This document shows, piece after piece, positions 37,470 to 44,695 of a DNA stretch of 64,000 nucleotides. The stretch spans positions 434,001-498,000 of the forward strand of contig JAFS01000001.1 in the NCBI GenBank assembly GCA_000526255.1, in the 5' to 3' direction. A program made the translations under genes and the position numbers. Numbering within the stretch: position 1 is the first letter of the stretch; each line of letters starts with the position of its first letter. The notes under the pieces are model-generated. The model was not told the DNA's origin. It worked only from the letters and a program-made list of their open reading frames with translations, and ran no database searches. The stretch is from Verrucomicrobia bacterium LP2A. GTDB lineage: Bacteria; Verrucomicrobiota; Verrucomicrobiia; Methylacidiphilales; Methylacidiphilaceae.

Positions 37470-39920
37470 TCAAAACTGGAGGCGGACGCCGCCCCAGACG
37501 CCGAAGGGGGATCCCGGCGTGACGAACGGAACGATGGTTCCGCCGTTTGGGGCTCCCGTAAAGACGTTCTGGCTGATGAGGCCAGCACTCGCGTATTGCT
37601 CATCGTAGACATTGGTCGCAAAGGCAAAGATCTGACAATGCTTGTTGAGCGTGTAATAGGTTTGAATGTTGAGGAGGGCGTAGCCGGTCAGCATCGGGTA
37701 GACGTTGGCCCAATCTCCATAGAGGACGCGGCTCGAGTAATATTGGCAATCCATCGAGATCTGCCACTGGGGCAGGATCTGGTAGGTGATTCCCGCTTTG
37801 ACCATCTGCTGGGGCAAGTTCGACAGCCGATTTCCCGGCTGGACGGGGACTGCTGGGCTCACGGCGTTCTGTAGGACGAGCGGGCTTTGAAAGGTCGCCT
37901 CAAGGAAGGACCAGTTCGCGAACCAGGTGAGCTTCTTGTAGCTGCCCTGGAGAGTGACTTCGACGCCCTGATTTTGCTCTGAGCCGATGTTCTGGAAAAA
38001 CCCGGCGCTCGAGTGGCCGGTCTGCTCAAACTGGATATTGTTGGAGAGGTTGCTCTGGTAGAACGAGAACGCCCAGGCAACGTTTCCCGGAGTGAGATTG
38101 CCTCGGAAGCCGCTTTCATAGGTCTGGACGAGCACGGGGGAGAGGGCGGGATCGCCCAGCTGGGCGACCGGCAGGATCACCGGAATCGCGGGATTGGCTC
38201 CGGTGATCTCGCCCACCATGGGCGGCCGGAAGCTTTCGCTATAGTTGAAGAAGAAGGTGAGATCCTTGAGGGTCGGGTCGGAAACACCGAAGGCGGCGAG
38301 CGGCTGCAGGGTGAAGCCCGCAGCGGGGGTGACCTGCTGAAAGCGCTCGGCCGCCGCGAGGGAAACCGTCTCGCCGGTGGTGTTTACGCCTGTTCCGCCG
38401 ATCATCATCTGCGCATAGTTGTCCCGCAAGGCCCCCGTCAGATGGAACCAGGGTGTGGGCGAAAAGGTGTCGGTCAGGTAGAGGCCAACGTAGTCGCTGA
38501 AGGTCGGCACGGAGAACTGATCCTGGAAGGGATATCCCGGAATCGTGACGTTGTTGTAATTGGGGCCCATCGCGGCTTGGTAGTATCCCGAGCTAAAGAA
38601 GCACTGGGCCCAATCGAAGCTTGCGCCCGCTACCGCGTAATTCTCCATCCCGGCGAAGCTCTTTTCCCACTGGAGCTGGAGCCGGGCGCCCGCGCCCGTC
38701 TGGGCGATCGAGCCGAAATCCCATTCGCCCGCTGGGATCGGGATCCCGCTGGGATTGAGTGCCTGTGCGGCGAGCGGGTAGTTGAAGCCTAAGAACTGAT
38801 CGACGTTGTTGGCGACATTGCCGTTGCTGAAGTTGTAGTTCGACTGGCGGAAGTAGGCGTTGCCCCCCAAGGTCAGCTCATCGGTGAGCTTTTGCGAGGC
38901 GAGCAGGTTGACCATGTTGAGATTGTCGTATTGTGGATTGGGCCCCGTGTAGATCATGGAGTTGCCTCCGGTGGCCACCATGTCGATCGGGGTGGGGCCG
39001 AGAATGTTGATGAGGTTGTCCGCGCCGCTGTATTCCAAGTGAACGTCGGTCTCCTCTGTATGGTAGCCGACCTTGGCGAAGAGCTGTTTGACGTAGCTCG
39101 AGCTCTGCTGCCGCCAGCCGTCCTGGCTCATCCAGTTGCCGCTGAGGAACCAGTCCCACTTTCCCTTGTAGCCTCCATGCTGGAATTCCAGGTCGTTGGT
39201 GCCCCAGACCCCCGCGTAGTCCTGAAGCATCGAGCCCGGGCTGGTCCTTCCGTTCTTGGTCTGCATCACGAGGGCTCCCCCCAGGGTGTTCTGGCCGTAG
39301 ATCGGGTTGGAGCCCGGGACCATCTCCATGTTCTGGATGGCGAGCTGGGGAACGTAGTCCCAAAGGAGGTTATTCGTAAACGGCTCATTGATCCGGACGC
39401 CGTCCAAGAAGACGGAAATGCCGACCGGCGTTCCCGGAACGGGCGAGGCGGCGAAGCCGCGGTAGTTGATGTTGGGAAGGAAGGGATTCCCGTTCATGTT
39501 GACCTCGTTGACGCTCGCCATGTTCCGCTCCATGAACTGGGGCAGGCTGAACTCCTCTTGTTGGAGCCAGGTCTTCCCCTGCTGGATCTGATAATTGCCG
39601 GGGAGATTCTGGAGCGGCTGGCCCATTCCGGGCAGAGGGGTGACGGCGACGACCTCGACCTCGGGGAGCTGGGACATCGTCTTTTCCAGATCGGATTGGC
39701 CTTTGCCCGCGTCCTTCGGCTGCTGGAGGGCGCTACGGAGCTTGCGGTCGCTTGGGGAGCTCACGGGTGGCGGATCGGCGGTGCCGGTGCCTCCGACGGA
39801 TGCACTCGCCGGGTCGTCGACCTCTTGGGCGAAGGAACTGGGTAGAGCGAAGGCGGCAAGAAGCAGATGGAGAAGCGGAAGGAGGAGGACCGGCAAAAGA
39901 GGTCGTCGGAATCGCGGCAT
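37470..39920 (-). CDS. TonB-dependent outer-membrane receptor
   Basis: 816 residues. Signal peptide (PVLLLPLLHLLLAAFALPSSFA), a TonB-box-like VEVVAVTP near residue 90, a plug domain (about 100-230, with FLDGVRINEPF and PIYGQNTLGGALVMQTKNG) and a beta-barrel ending in the aromatic tail WGGVRLQF. TonB receptors import iron chelates, cobalamin, nickel or, in some methylotrophs, lanthanides. It lies 57 bases upstream of the kinase-regulator pair and on the same strand as xoxF. That suggests but does not show lanthanide uptake. Confidence 0.9.
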   Translation of the reverse strand: MPRFRRPLLPVLLLPLLHLLLAAFALPSSFAQEVDDPASASVGGTGTADPPPVSSPSDRKLRSALQQPKDAGKGQSDLEKTMSQLPEVEVVAVTPLPGMGQPLQNLPGNYQIQQGKTWLQQEEFSLPQFMERNMASVNEVNMNGNPFLPNINYRGFAASPVPGTPVGISVFLDGVRINEPFTNNLLWDYVPQLAIQNMEMVPGSNPIYGQNTLGGALVMQTKNGRTSPGSMLQDYAGVWGTNDLEFQHGGYKGKWDWFLSGNWMSQDGWRQQSSSYVKQLFAKVGYHTEETDVHLEYSGADNLINILGPTPIDMVATGGNSMIYTGPNPQYDNLNMVNLLASQKLTDELTLGGNAYFRQSNYNFSNGNVANNVDQFLGFNYPLAAQALNPSGIPIPAGEWDFGSIAQTGAGARLQLQWEKSFAGMENYAVAGASFDWAQCFFSSGYYQAAMGPNYNNVTIPGYPFQDQFSVPTFSDYVGLYLTDTFSPTPWFHLTGALRDNYAQMMIGGTGVNTTGETVSLAAAERFQQVTPAAGFTLQPLAAFGVSDPTLKDLTFFFNYSESFRPPMVGEITGANPAIPVILPVAQLGDPALSPVLVQTYESGFRGNLTPGNVAWAFSFYQSNLSNNIQFEQTGHSSAGFFQNIGSEQNQGVEVTLQGSYKKLTWFANWSFLEATFQSPLVLQNAVSPAVPVQPGNRLSNLPQQMVKAGITYQILPQWQISMDCQYYSSRVLYGDWANVYPMLTGYALLNIQTYYTLNKHCQIFAFATNVYDEQYASAGLISQNVFTGAPNGGTIVPFVTPGSPFGVWGGVRLQF

Positions 39921-40052
39921 TGCGGGTCGTTCCCTAGCAGGAAATAGGCCGAAAGAGGGTGCTGTCTTGTGGGAAGAGTGATTTCCAGGTCAAGGAAGCA
40001 AGAGGTTGCGCGAACCGGCTCACAAGATCTGACTCAGGATCGGGGCACCATA

Positions 40053-40079
40053 CGCAGAACTGCGTGAAATTTCGCGCAG
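40053..40079. promoter_or_regulatory. Overlapping palindromes between the TonB receptor and a divergent gene
   Basis: CTGCGTGAAATTTCGCGCAG (40060-40079) is a 20-base inverted repeat in which 9 of 10 pairs are Watson-Crick and one is G-T. It shares its left arm with a second palindrome CGCAG-AA-CTGCG (40053-40064), so the half-site CGCAG/CTGCG occurs three times. It lies in the 259-base divergent gap, about 140 bases upstream of the TonB receptor start. It has the form of a dimeric repressor or activator site. Not a match I can tie to a named regulator. Confidence 0.4.
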
Positions 40080-40179
40080 AAAAAGAAATTCCCTCCCTTT
40101 CCGCCGAAGCGGGCCTTCGGCCACGAGAGCCGAAAAAAGGAGGTTGCACGGCAGAGGGGTATCGTCCCACCGCAAAACC

Positions 40180-40782
40180 ATGGATAAGCAATCGAGAGAG
40201 ACAGGTCAGAGGAGAATGAGCTTGGGAGATCTGGCCCAGCGAGCTCGGAACGTGGTTGCGGAGGCGGTCAAGGGGTTTTCTCGGGCTGGCCAGGAGAGGG
40301 AGAAGCCTTCACGGGTGAGGGGCCGGAGCGTCGAGCAGGCCAAGGCGGAGGCGCTCCGCCGCGCCCAGCAGGGCGGAGGAAGGACGGGAGACAAGGAAGA
40401 AAAGGTCACGTCTGCTTCCTCCGCCGAGCGACTGCGCCAGTGGCATCGGGAGTTCTTGCGTCATTCGTGCCGCTTTGGATGGGCCTCGGAGCTTCTCCAG
40501 TCAGAGGAATGGCGGAAAGCGGGCCGAGCCCTGGGCGAAGAGCGACTGCGGGATTCGGCGATCCACCTGGCCCAAGCCGGTTTGCGGGTCGGGTCCCAAG
40601 GGCTGGGGACGGTGATCGGAGGAATGCTCGGGGCGGAGACGGGGCCCGCTGCCGCCGTGGCGGCCTGGGCCGGGGGGACGTTTCTCGGTACGCTGGGAGC
40701 GCGAGCCGCCAGCGCCTTGGACATTCATCTTTCCCCGGAAGGCCAGAAGCCCTTGAGGCGGGGCAGGGAGAGAGGACGCTGA
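40180..40782 (+). CDS. Small protein with a C-terminal glycine-zipper-like membrane segment
   Basis: About 200 residues, family not recognised. The first half is highly charged (Arg/Lys/Glu/Gln, likely helical). The last third contains LGTVIGGMLGAETGPAAAVAAWAGGTFLGTLGA (given in pieces: GTVIGGMLGAETGP, AAWAGGTFLGTLGA), a Gly/Ala-rich hydrophobic stretch like glycine-zipper proteins. Start at 40180 (MDKQSRETGQ) or 40216 (MSLGDLAQR, behind AGAGGAGA). The stop TGA is immediately followed by the end of an IS1380-derived element, which may have fixed the C terminus. Confidence 0.6.
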   Translation: MDKQSRETGQRRMSLGDLAQRARNVVAEAVKGFSRAGQEREKPSRVRGRSVEQAKAEALRRAQQGGGRTGDKEEKVTSASSAERLRQWHREFLRHSCRFGWASELLQSEEWRKAGRALGEERLRDSAIHLAQAGLRVGSQGLGTVIGGMLGAETGPAAAVAAWAGGTFLGTLGARAASALDIHLSPEGQKPLRRGRERGR

Positions 40783-41264
40783 CCGCCATTTCTCACCAAC
40801 GTCAGTTTTCGCGCAAGAGAAAGGTAGGCCCGAGTCGATTGAGAGGATGTTCGGCAGGGCAAGTATCTTTGTGAGCGGGGATGGAGCAAGATTTCTGCTC
40901 GATGTGGCTGAATGCAAGCTCCCGAAAAGGCAAAAAGTCTGCTTCTAGAGCAAGGCTTCGCCCGATGGGAGGCTCTACCAAAGGAGGAAGCGCTCTGGTT
41001 TTCAGGGATGCTCAGCAACGCAGCATTGGGAAGAGGTGGGTGAAGAGGTGGTTCCCAGGATCGGCGCTGCTCATCGACAAGAGGACGCGACGGACGCGGA
41101 CACGGACCGGCGTGCCGATCTAGAAGAGCTTGAGCCGGACGGCGTCGATCTGGGCCTGGGCCCACTCCGTTCCTGCCAGGGAAAGGCGGCCTCTCCTATG
41201 CTCTTTTGCAGGCTTTCGTCCTTCCCGCGGTGGTTAGCCTTCGTAAGAAATGGCGGCTAGCGGG
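40783..41264. mobile_element. IS1380-type remnant, internally deleted (copy A)
   Basis: About 480 bases bounded by inverted ends: CCGCCATTTCTCAC at the left (40783) and, inverted, GTAAGAAATGGCGG at the right. About 215 bases of the left end (to about 41000) are closely similar to 59208-59423, and the right 80 bases are similar to 59955-60042. There is no usable transposase frame. The right flank is CTAG and the left flank CTGA, compatible with a 4-base target of the CTAG/TTAA kind. Family assignment comes from the transposase remains in the other copy. Confidence 0.7.
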
Positions 41265-41288
41265 CAAGCGAGCAGGCGAGGATTCGCT

Positions 41289-42029
41289 CTACGGGCCGTC
41301 GATGTCGATGCCACGTCCGTTGTGGAACCTGGCGAAGAGCACGTCGTTGGCTTGCGCCTCGCGCTTGGCCTGCTCGGTGATGTCGCGACCAACGACCATG
41401 GCATAAGCCTTTAGCGGAGCAGTGGGGAAAAGCTTCCTCCATTGCTCGGGCTTTTTGTCCACGGCCGCCTTGACTGCCTTGAGGAACAGGTCTGAGCGCC
41501 TGCGGGCCCGTTTTACATCATCGATGTCAACCTTCGCCGATATCTTCGCCGCCACGCACACCGGATTCCCAGTCTGGTTGTCCTCACCAACCGCCAAGGC
41601 GTCGGCACGACCAACGTCCTCGCGTTGCTCATCGGACAGTTGCCGTGCGTTTCTCGCCGAGTCCAGAATCTTGCTCACCAGGCGACGCTCCAGAACCTCT
41701 AGCCCGCCGACCGAGCGGTAGATGTAATTGTCGAGCTTTTCCTTCACGTCCCGTTCTATGATCTTGCCCTCGTGCTCCGCTACTTTCTTAGGCAGTTCCT
41801 TTACGGCTCCTGTAAGCTGGGCGATCTGGCTATTGGTTCTTTCCTGTGCAGCGGCCAGCTGATCAACTCGGCCAACCAATTCGGTGAGCCCGGCAGCCAT
41901 GGCTCTAACCAGCGCAGGCAATCCCAGGAGTTCCTCCGTCAGGATCTCCCGGCGGACCGCTTCCCTCCACTCCGGCTGCTCCCGCAGTGCGGCAAGCAGA
42001 TCGTCTGTCGATCGAATGAGAACGCCCAC
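41289..42029 (-). CDS. Coiled-coil protein of unknown function
   Basis: About 246 residues from a GTG at 42029 (VGVLIRSTDDLLAALREQ), with GGAAGG upstream; an in-frame start at 42107 would add 26 residues. The first 80 residues resemble a frequent pattern of thermophile and cyanobacterial proteins (LLAALREQPEWREAVRREILTEEL in pieces), followed by heptad-like VDQLAAAQERTNSQIAQL. The C-terminal half has EDVGRADALAVGEDN and NPVCVAAKISAKVDIDDV, which could be a degenerate nuclease-like fold with Asp and a hydrophobic-x-Lys end. That link is speculative. Confidence 0.55.
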   Translation of the reverse strand: MGVLIRSTDDLLAALREQPEWREAVRREILTEELLGLPALVRAMAAGLTELVGRVDQLAAAQERTNSQIAQLTGAVKELPKKVAEHEGKIIERDVKEKLDNYIYRSVGGLEVLERRLVSKILDSARNARQLSDEQREDVGRADALAVGEDNQTGNPVCVAAKISAKVDIDDVKRARRRSDLFLKAVKAAVDKKPEQWRKLFPTAPLKAYAMVVGRDITEQAKREAQANDVLFARFHNGRGIDIDGP

Positions 42030-42237
42030 AGAGCCACTATACCTTCCAGGCCACTCCCAGGCAACTAGCCTGCCGCTCAACGGCTTGTCACCGGGATCGA
42101 CTGCCATTGCCCGCCGCCACGGCTAGGAACTGGATGGACAACGCTGACGCGTTGACCACATGCCCACAGCAACAGCAGATGACGAAGCCTTGGTCTGCGT
42201 GATAAAAGGATCCCTGAGCGGTCGAGCCTCCAATTAA

Positions 42238-42534
42238 GAATCCGGTTCAAGCGGTCCCGCTGCGCGGGTCCATTTCAGCGTTTTCGCGGTTCCTGAGGAC
42301 GGCGTTATTTTCGATCCGGCATCCGCCGTCGGGGAGGTCGCTCGACCCGAGCAGGAATATAGCGGGGCGCGTATTCAGTTGAGCGCCCGGCTCGGTGCGG
42401 CCGTGATCCCCGTGCAAATCGACATCGGGTTCGGCGATGTTGTGCACCCCCAGCCGCAACGGATCACGTTTCCCCGGCTACTCGAGGATATGCCGGCCGC
42501 CATGCTTCCGGGCCTACCGTTCCTAAAACAATAG
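42238..42534 (+). pseudogene. abiEii: AbiEii/AbiGii-type nucleotidyltransferase toxin, internal fragment
   Basis: Open frame without a start that reads VPEDGVIFDPASAVGEV, EYSGARIQLSARLGAAVIP and VQIDIGFGDVVHPQPQ, the middle of an AbiEii-family toxin. It breaks off after LLEDMPAAMLPG into the IS607-type element. The missing continuation is found at 44342-44653 on the other side of the element. The N-terminal nucleotidyltransferase core (GG-T/S...D-x-D) is gone; nothing like it is upstream to 42108. No abiEi partner is adjacent. Confidence 0.7.
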
Positions 42535-42546
42535 ACAACCATCCCA

Positions 42547-43790
42547 CTACCAGGGAAGGTCGTCGATGACGTCGGCCGAACAGTTCTGCCGACGGTTCGC
42601 GTGCCGGGATTCCGCCGGCAATGCCCAGGTTGCGCCCAATGCCCGCGTTTCCGGGAGCAAAGGCGCGGGCGGCTCTCGCAAGCCTCCCGACCGGGCATGC
42701 GCTGCATGCGCCGCTTTGAGCCTCCTCCGAACCTCCGACCAGAACGACCAGACAGGCTTCGCCCGATTCCTCGCGGGTAGGGCAAAGGTGAGGTGGCCGC
42801 CATTGCGGGCCGGCGCGGGCGGCCTCCCGCACGGTCGGACGCTTGGGAGAAACCCAAGCCTCTCCTGGCCACGGCATAGGCCGCGCTCTGGTGAGAGCTC
42901 ATACCGTGACGACGCGTGTGGTTCATGGCGCCAATCACGGAAGTATAGGCCGGATCGACTTCGATCCCCTCGACTCCGGCTCGAAAACACCCCGCCTTGA
43001 GCAGGGAAATGGTCTTGGAGTAGCAAAACGACGAGATCTTCCTGGCGGCGGATGGACTCGCCACCTCAAGCTCAGCCCTCCTTTTCTTGAGATCCAGCCG
43101 CTCAAGGACCAGGGGAAGACCACGCTCCCGGGCCATCTCCACAATCATCCTCGCTGCGTCGCCGATGATCGCCTTGGCTTGATCTTCGGTCTTGCCGTAG
43201 AGGTTGAGATCCACCCGAACGGCCCGCCGCAGGTTGCCGAACCGGTCCGTCTCCGCCACGGCCAGATGGTCGTGGTTGATGTCGATCCCAACCGCTCCCG
43301 CCAGACGGCTCGTCGCAATGGGAACCGGCTTGGCCTCGGCGCTCGCGAAGACCCGCCAGCCCTTCCGGTCCCTTAAAAAGCGGTAGCTCACAGCGACGCC
43401 GTCTCGTCTCCTGGCTGGCTTGCCGCCCTTGGTTTGCGAGAAGACAACCCGGCTCGCGGCAAGCGCATGAGCGATCTCCTCCTGGCCATAGGCGAATCGC
43501 ACGCCGGGAATGACCAGAAGCTTGCCATCCGAGGCCAGTGCATCGGGAAGACGCAGACGCAGCGTGACACTGCCGTCGTGCTCGACCGCGGCCCGGCAGG
43601 ACTGGTTGCCCGTGGTCTCGTCCTTCGATCCGATCACGAAGAACTGGCCGCTCCGCGCCGCCCGCCACTCCTCTTTCCACTCCGCATGGCTGGCGTAGCC
43701 GCTCTCCTCGAGGTGAAACTGCTTGCGGAAAAGGCGGCGGGAGCCGAAGCAGAGGCGGACGCGCCCGGTTCCTGGCGGAGCGCTTGCCAT
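42547..43790 (-). pseudogene. tnpB: IS607-type TnpB, 5'-deleted and frameshifted
   Basis: RuvC-like TnpB of the large IS607-associated type. Visible acidic motifs are Asp in VGIDINHDHLAVAE, Glu in LVLERLDLKKRRAE, and the region VDPAYTSVIGAMNHTRRHG. The N-terminal portion before RVRLCFGSRRLFRKQF is missing; the ATG at 43790 is inside the old tnpA reading, so a deletion has joined the two genes. After RGLGFSQ the frame changes near 42840; the true tail continues in another frame (APARNGGHL, ARNRAKPVWSFWSEV, closing at 42547). Not expected to be active. Confidence 0.75.
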
Positions 43791-44292
43791 AGAGCCTCGC
43801 GCACATCGACTCGATGACCTCGTGCAGATCGCGGACGATGTCGTCGGTCATCTCCTCGGGATCGACAACCAGCAGGGATCTGCCATGCGCAGCCAAGGCC
43901 GCCTCCACATGCTCGAATCCCAAGCGCATCCGCCGGTCCCGATGCTCGACCAGAATGACGCCGACCTTCGGATCGCGCAAGAGCCGCAAGAGCCCCTTGC
44001 GAGGTCCGTTCATCCCAGAGCCGACCTCCCTGACCGCATCGACGATCGGCAACCGCTTGGCGAGCGCCCACTCCGTCAGCCGCGCCAGCTGCCTGTCCAG
44101 ATCGGCCTTCTGGTCGGCGCTGGAGACGCACGCGTAGAGGGCAACTCCGCCGGGCTGCCTCTCCTCCGCATTCACGATCACCGTCCCAGTCGGCAGTTGC
44201 TCGGCTGGCGCGGGCAGCTTCCCGTCCTTCCCCATCCGCCAAGCCGTCTTGTAGCAAAGACCCTGCCGCCTCGCCCAGATGCTCAGCTTCAT
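43765..44292 (-). pseudogene. tnpA: IS607-type serine resolvase TnpA, 3'-truncated
   Basis: About 176 recognisable residues. A MerR-like helix-turn-helix (MKLSIWARRQGLCYKTAW) precedes a serine-recombinase domain with the catalytic serine in ALYACVSSADQ and the DREVG-like block VREVGSGMNGPRKGL. The Arg normally found in Y-A-R-V-S-S is Cys, which should impair catalysis. After LYGKRSARNRA the sequence runs straight into the middle of tnpB out of frame, so the open reading to 43102 is not a real 396-residue protein. Confidence 0.75.
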
Positions 44293-44341
44293 AGGAATAT
44301 CATGCCATAGTATCTGATTAATGTCTATTAATCAGTCAACT

Positions 44342-44653
44342 GTTGGCAACCCTCCCGAAACCGTCGTTGCCGAGAAATTTGAGGCCATGATCCGTTTCGG
44401 CAAGACCTTCGCCCAGCGCGGCACGGTCTTGCCGCCGCTGACCGTCGCTCTGCTCTCCGATGAATTCGCGGCGATTCCAGCCAAGCAACGCCAATGGGCG
44501 GCATTCATCCGGCGCAGCCCACCCTCGACCCCGCCGCCGACGTTCGCCGAGATTTTGCGGGACCTGCGAAGATTCTTGCTGCCCGTACTCGCCCACTTCG
44601 CCAGAGGTCGATCAAGCCGCCGATGGAAGCCCGAGACAGGGTGGAATGATTGA
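44342..44653 (+). pseudogene. abiEii: AbiEii-type toxin, C-terminal fragment with internal deletion
   Basis: Reads PPETVVAEKFEAMIRFGKT, then RGTVLPPLTVALLSDEFAA and KQRQWAAFIRRSPP, the end of an AbiEii-family toxin. It continues the fragment at 42238-42534 across the IS607-type element. The expected NSRMKDFYD-like segment after RFGKT is absent, so about 30 residues have also been deleted. The reading can start at an ATG at 44321 that lies in element sequence. Non-functional. Confidence 0.7.
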
Positions 44654-44695
44654 AGTCAGCAGGGCGCGGTTACGGAGCCTCACCCGGTCGCGGCT

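Larger units (their letters stand above)
42520..44335 (-). mobile_element. IS607-type element, decayed, inserted in an abiEii gene
   Basis: About 1.8 kb carrying a serine-recombinase tnpA and a large tnpB on the minus strand, both damaged. The flanks are two parts of one toxin gene: left ...CATGCTTCCGGG, right CAACCCTCCCGAAACC, which supports insertion into a single site next to GG, the IS607 habit. Exact ends cannot be read because IS607 has no terminal repeats. Boundaries given are approximate. Confidence 0.7.

Noticed and set aside
40104-40120. CCGAAG-CGGGC-CTTCGG hairpin in the divergent gap as a terminator
   Set aside because: Neither flanking gene ends there; both start from this gap, and no T tract follows.
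41289-42029. Restriction endonuclease of the PD-(D/E)XK type
   Set aside because: The suggestive C-terminal segment lacks a clear D-x(n)-E-x-K pattern, so it is left as a coiled-coil protein of unknown function.
43102-44292. One 396-residue resolvase protein
   Set aside because: Only the first 176 residues match TnpA; the rest is out-of-frame tnpB sequence rich in Arg and Pro, so the long frame is an accident of a deletion.
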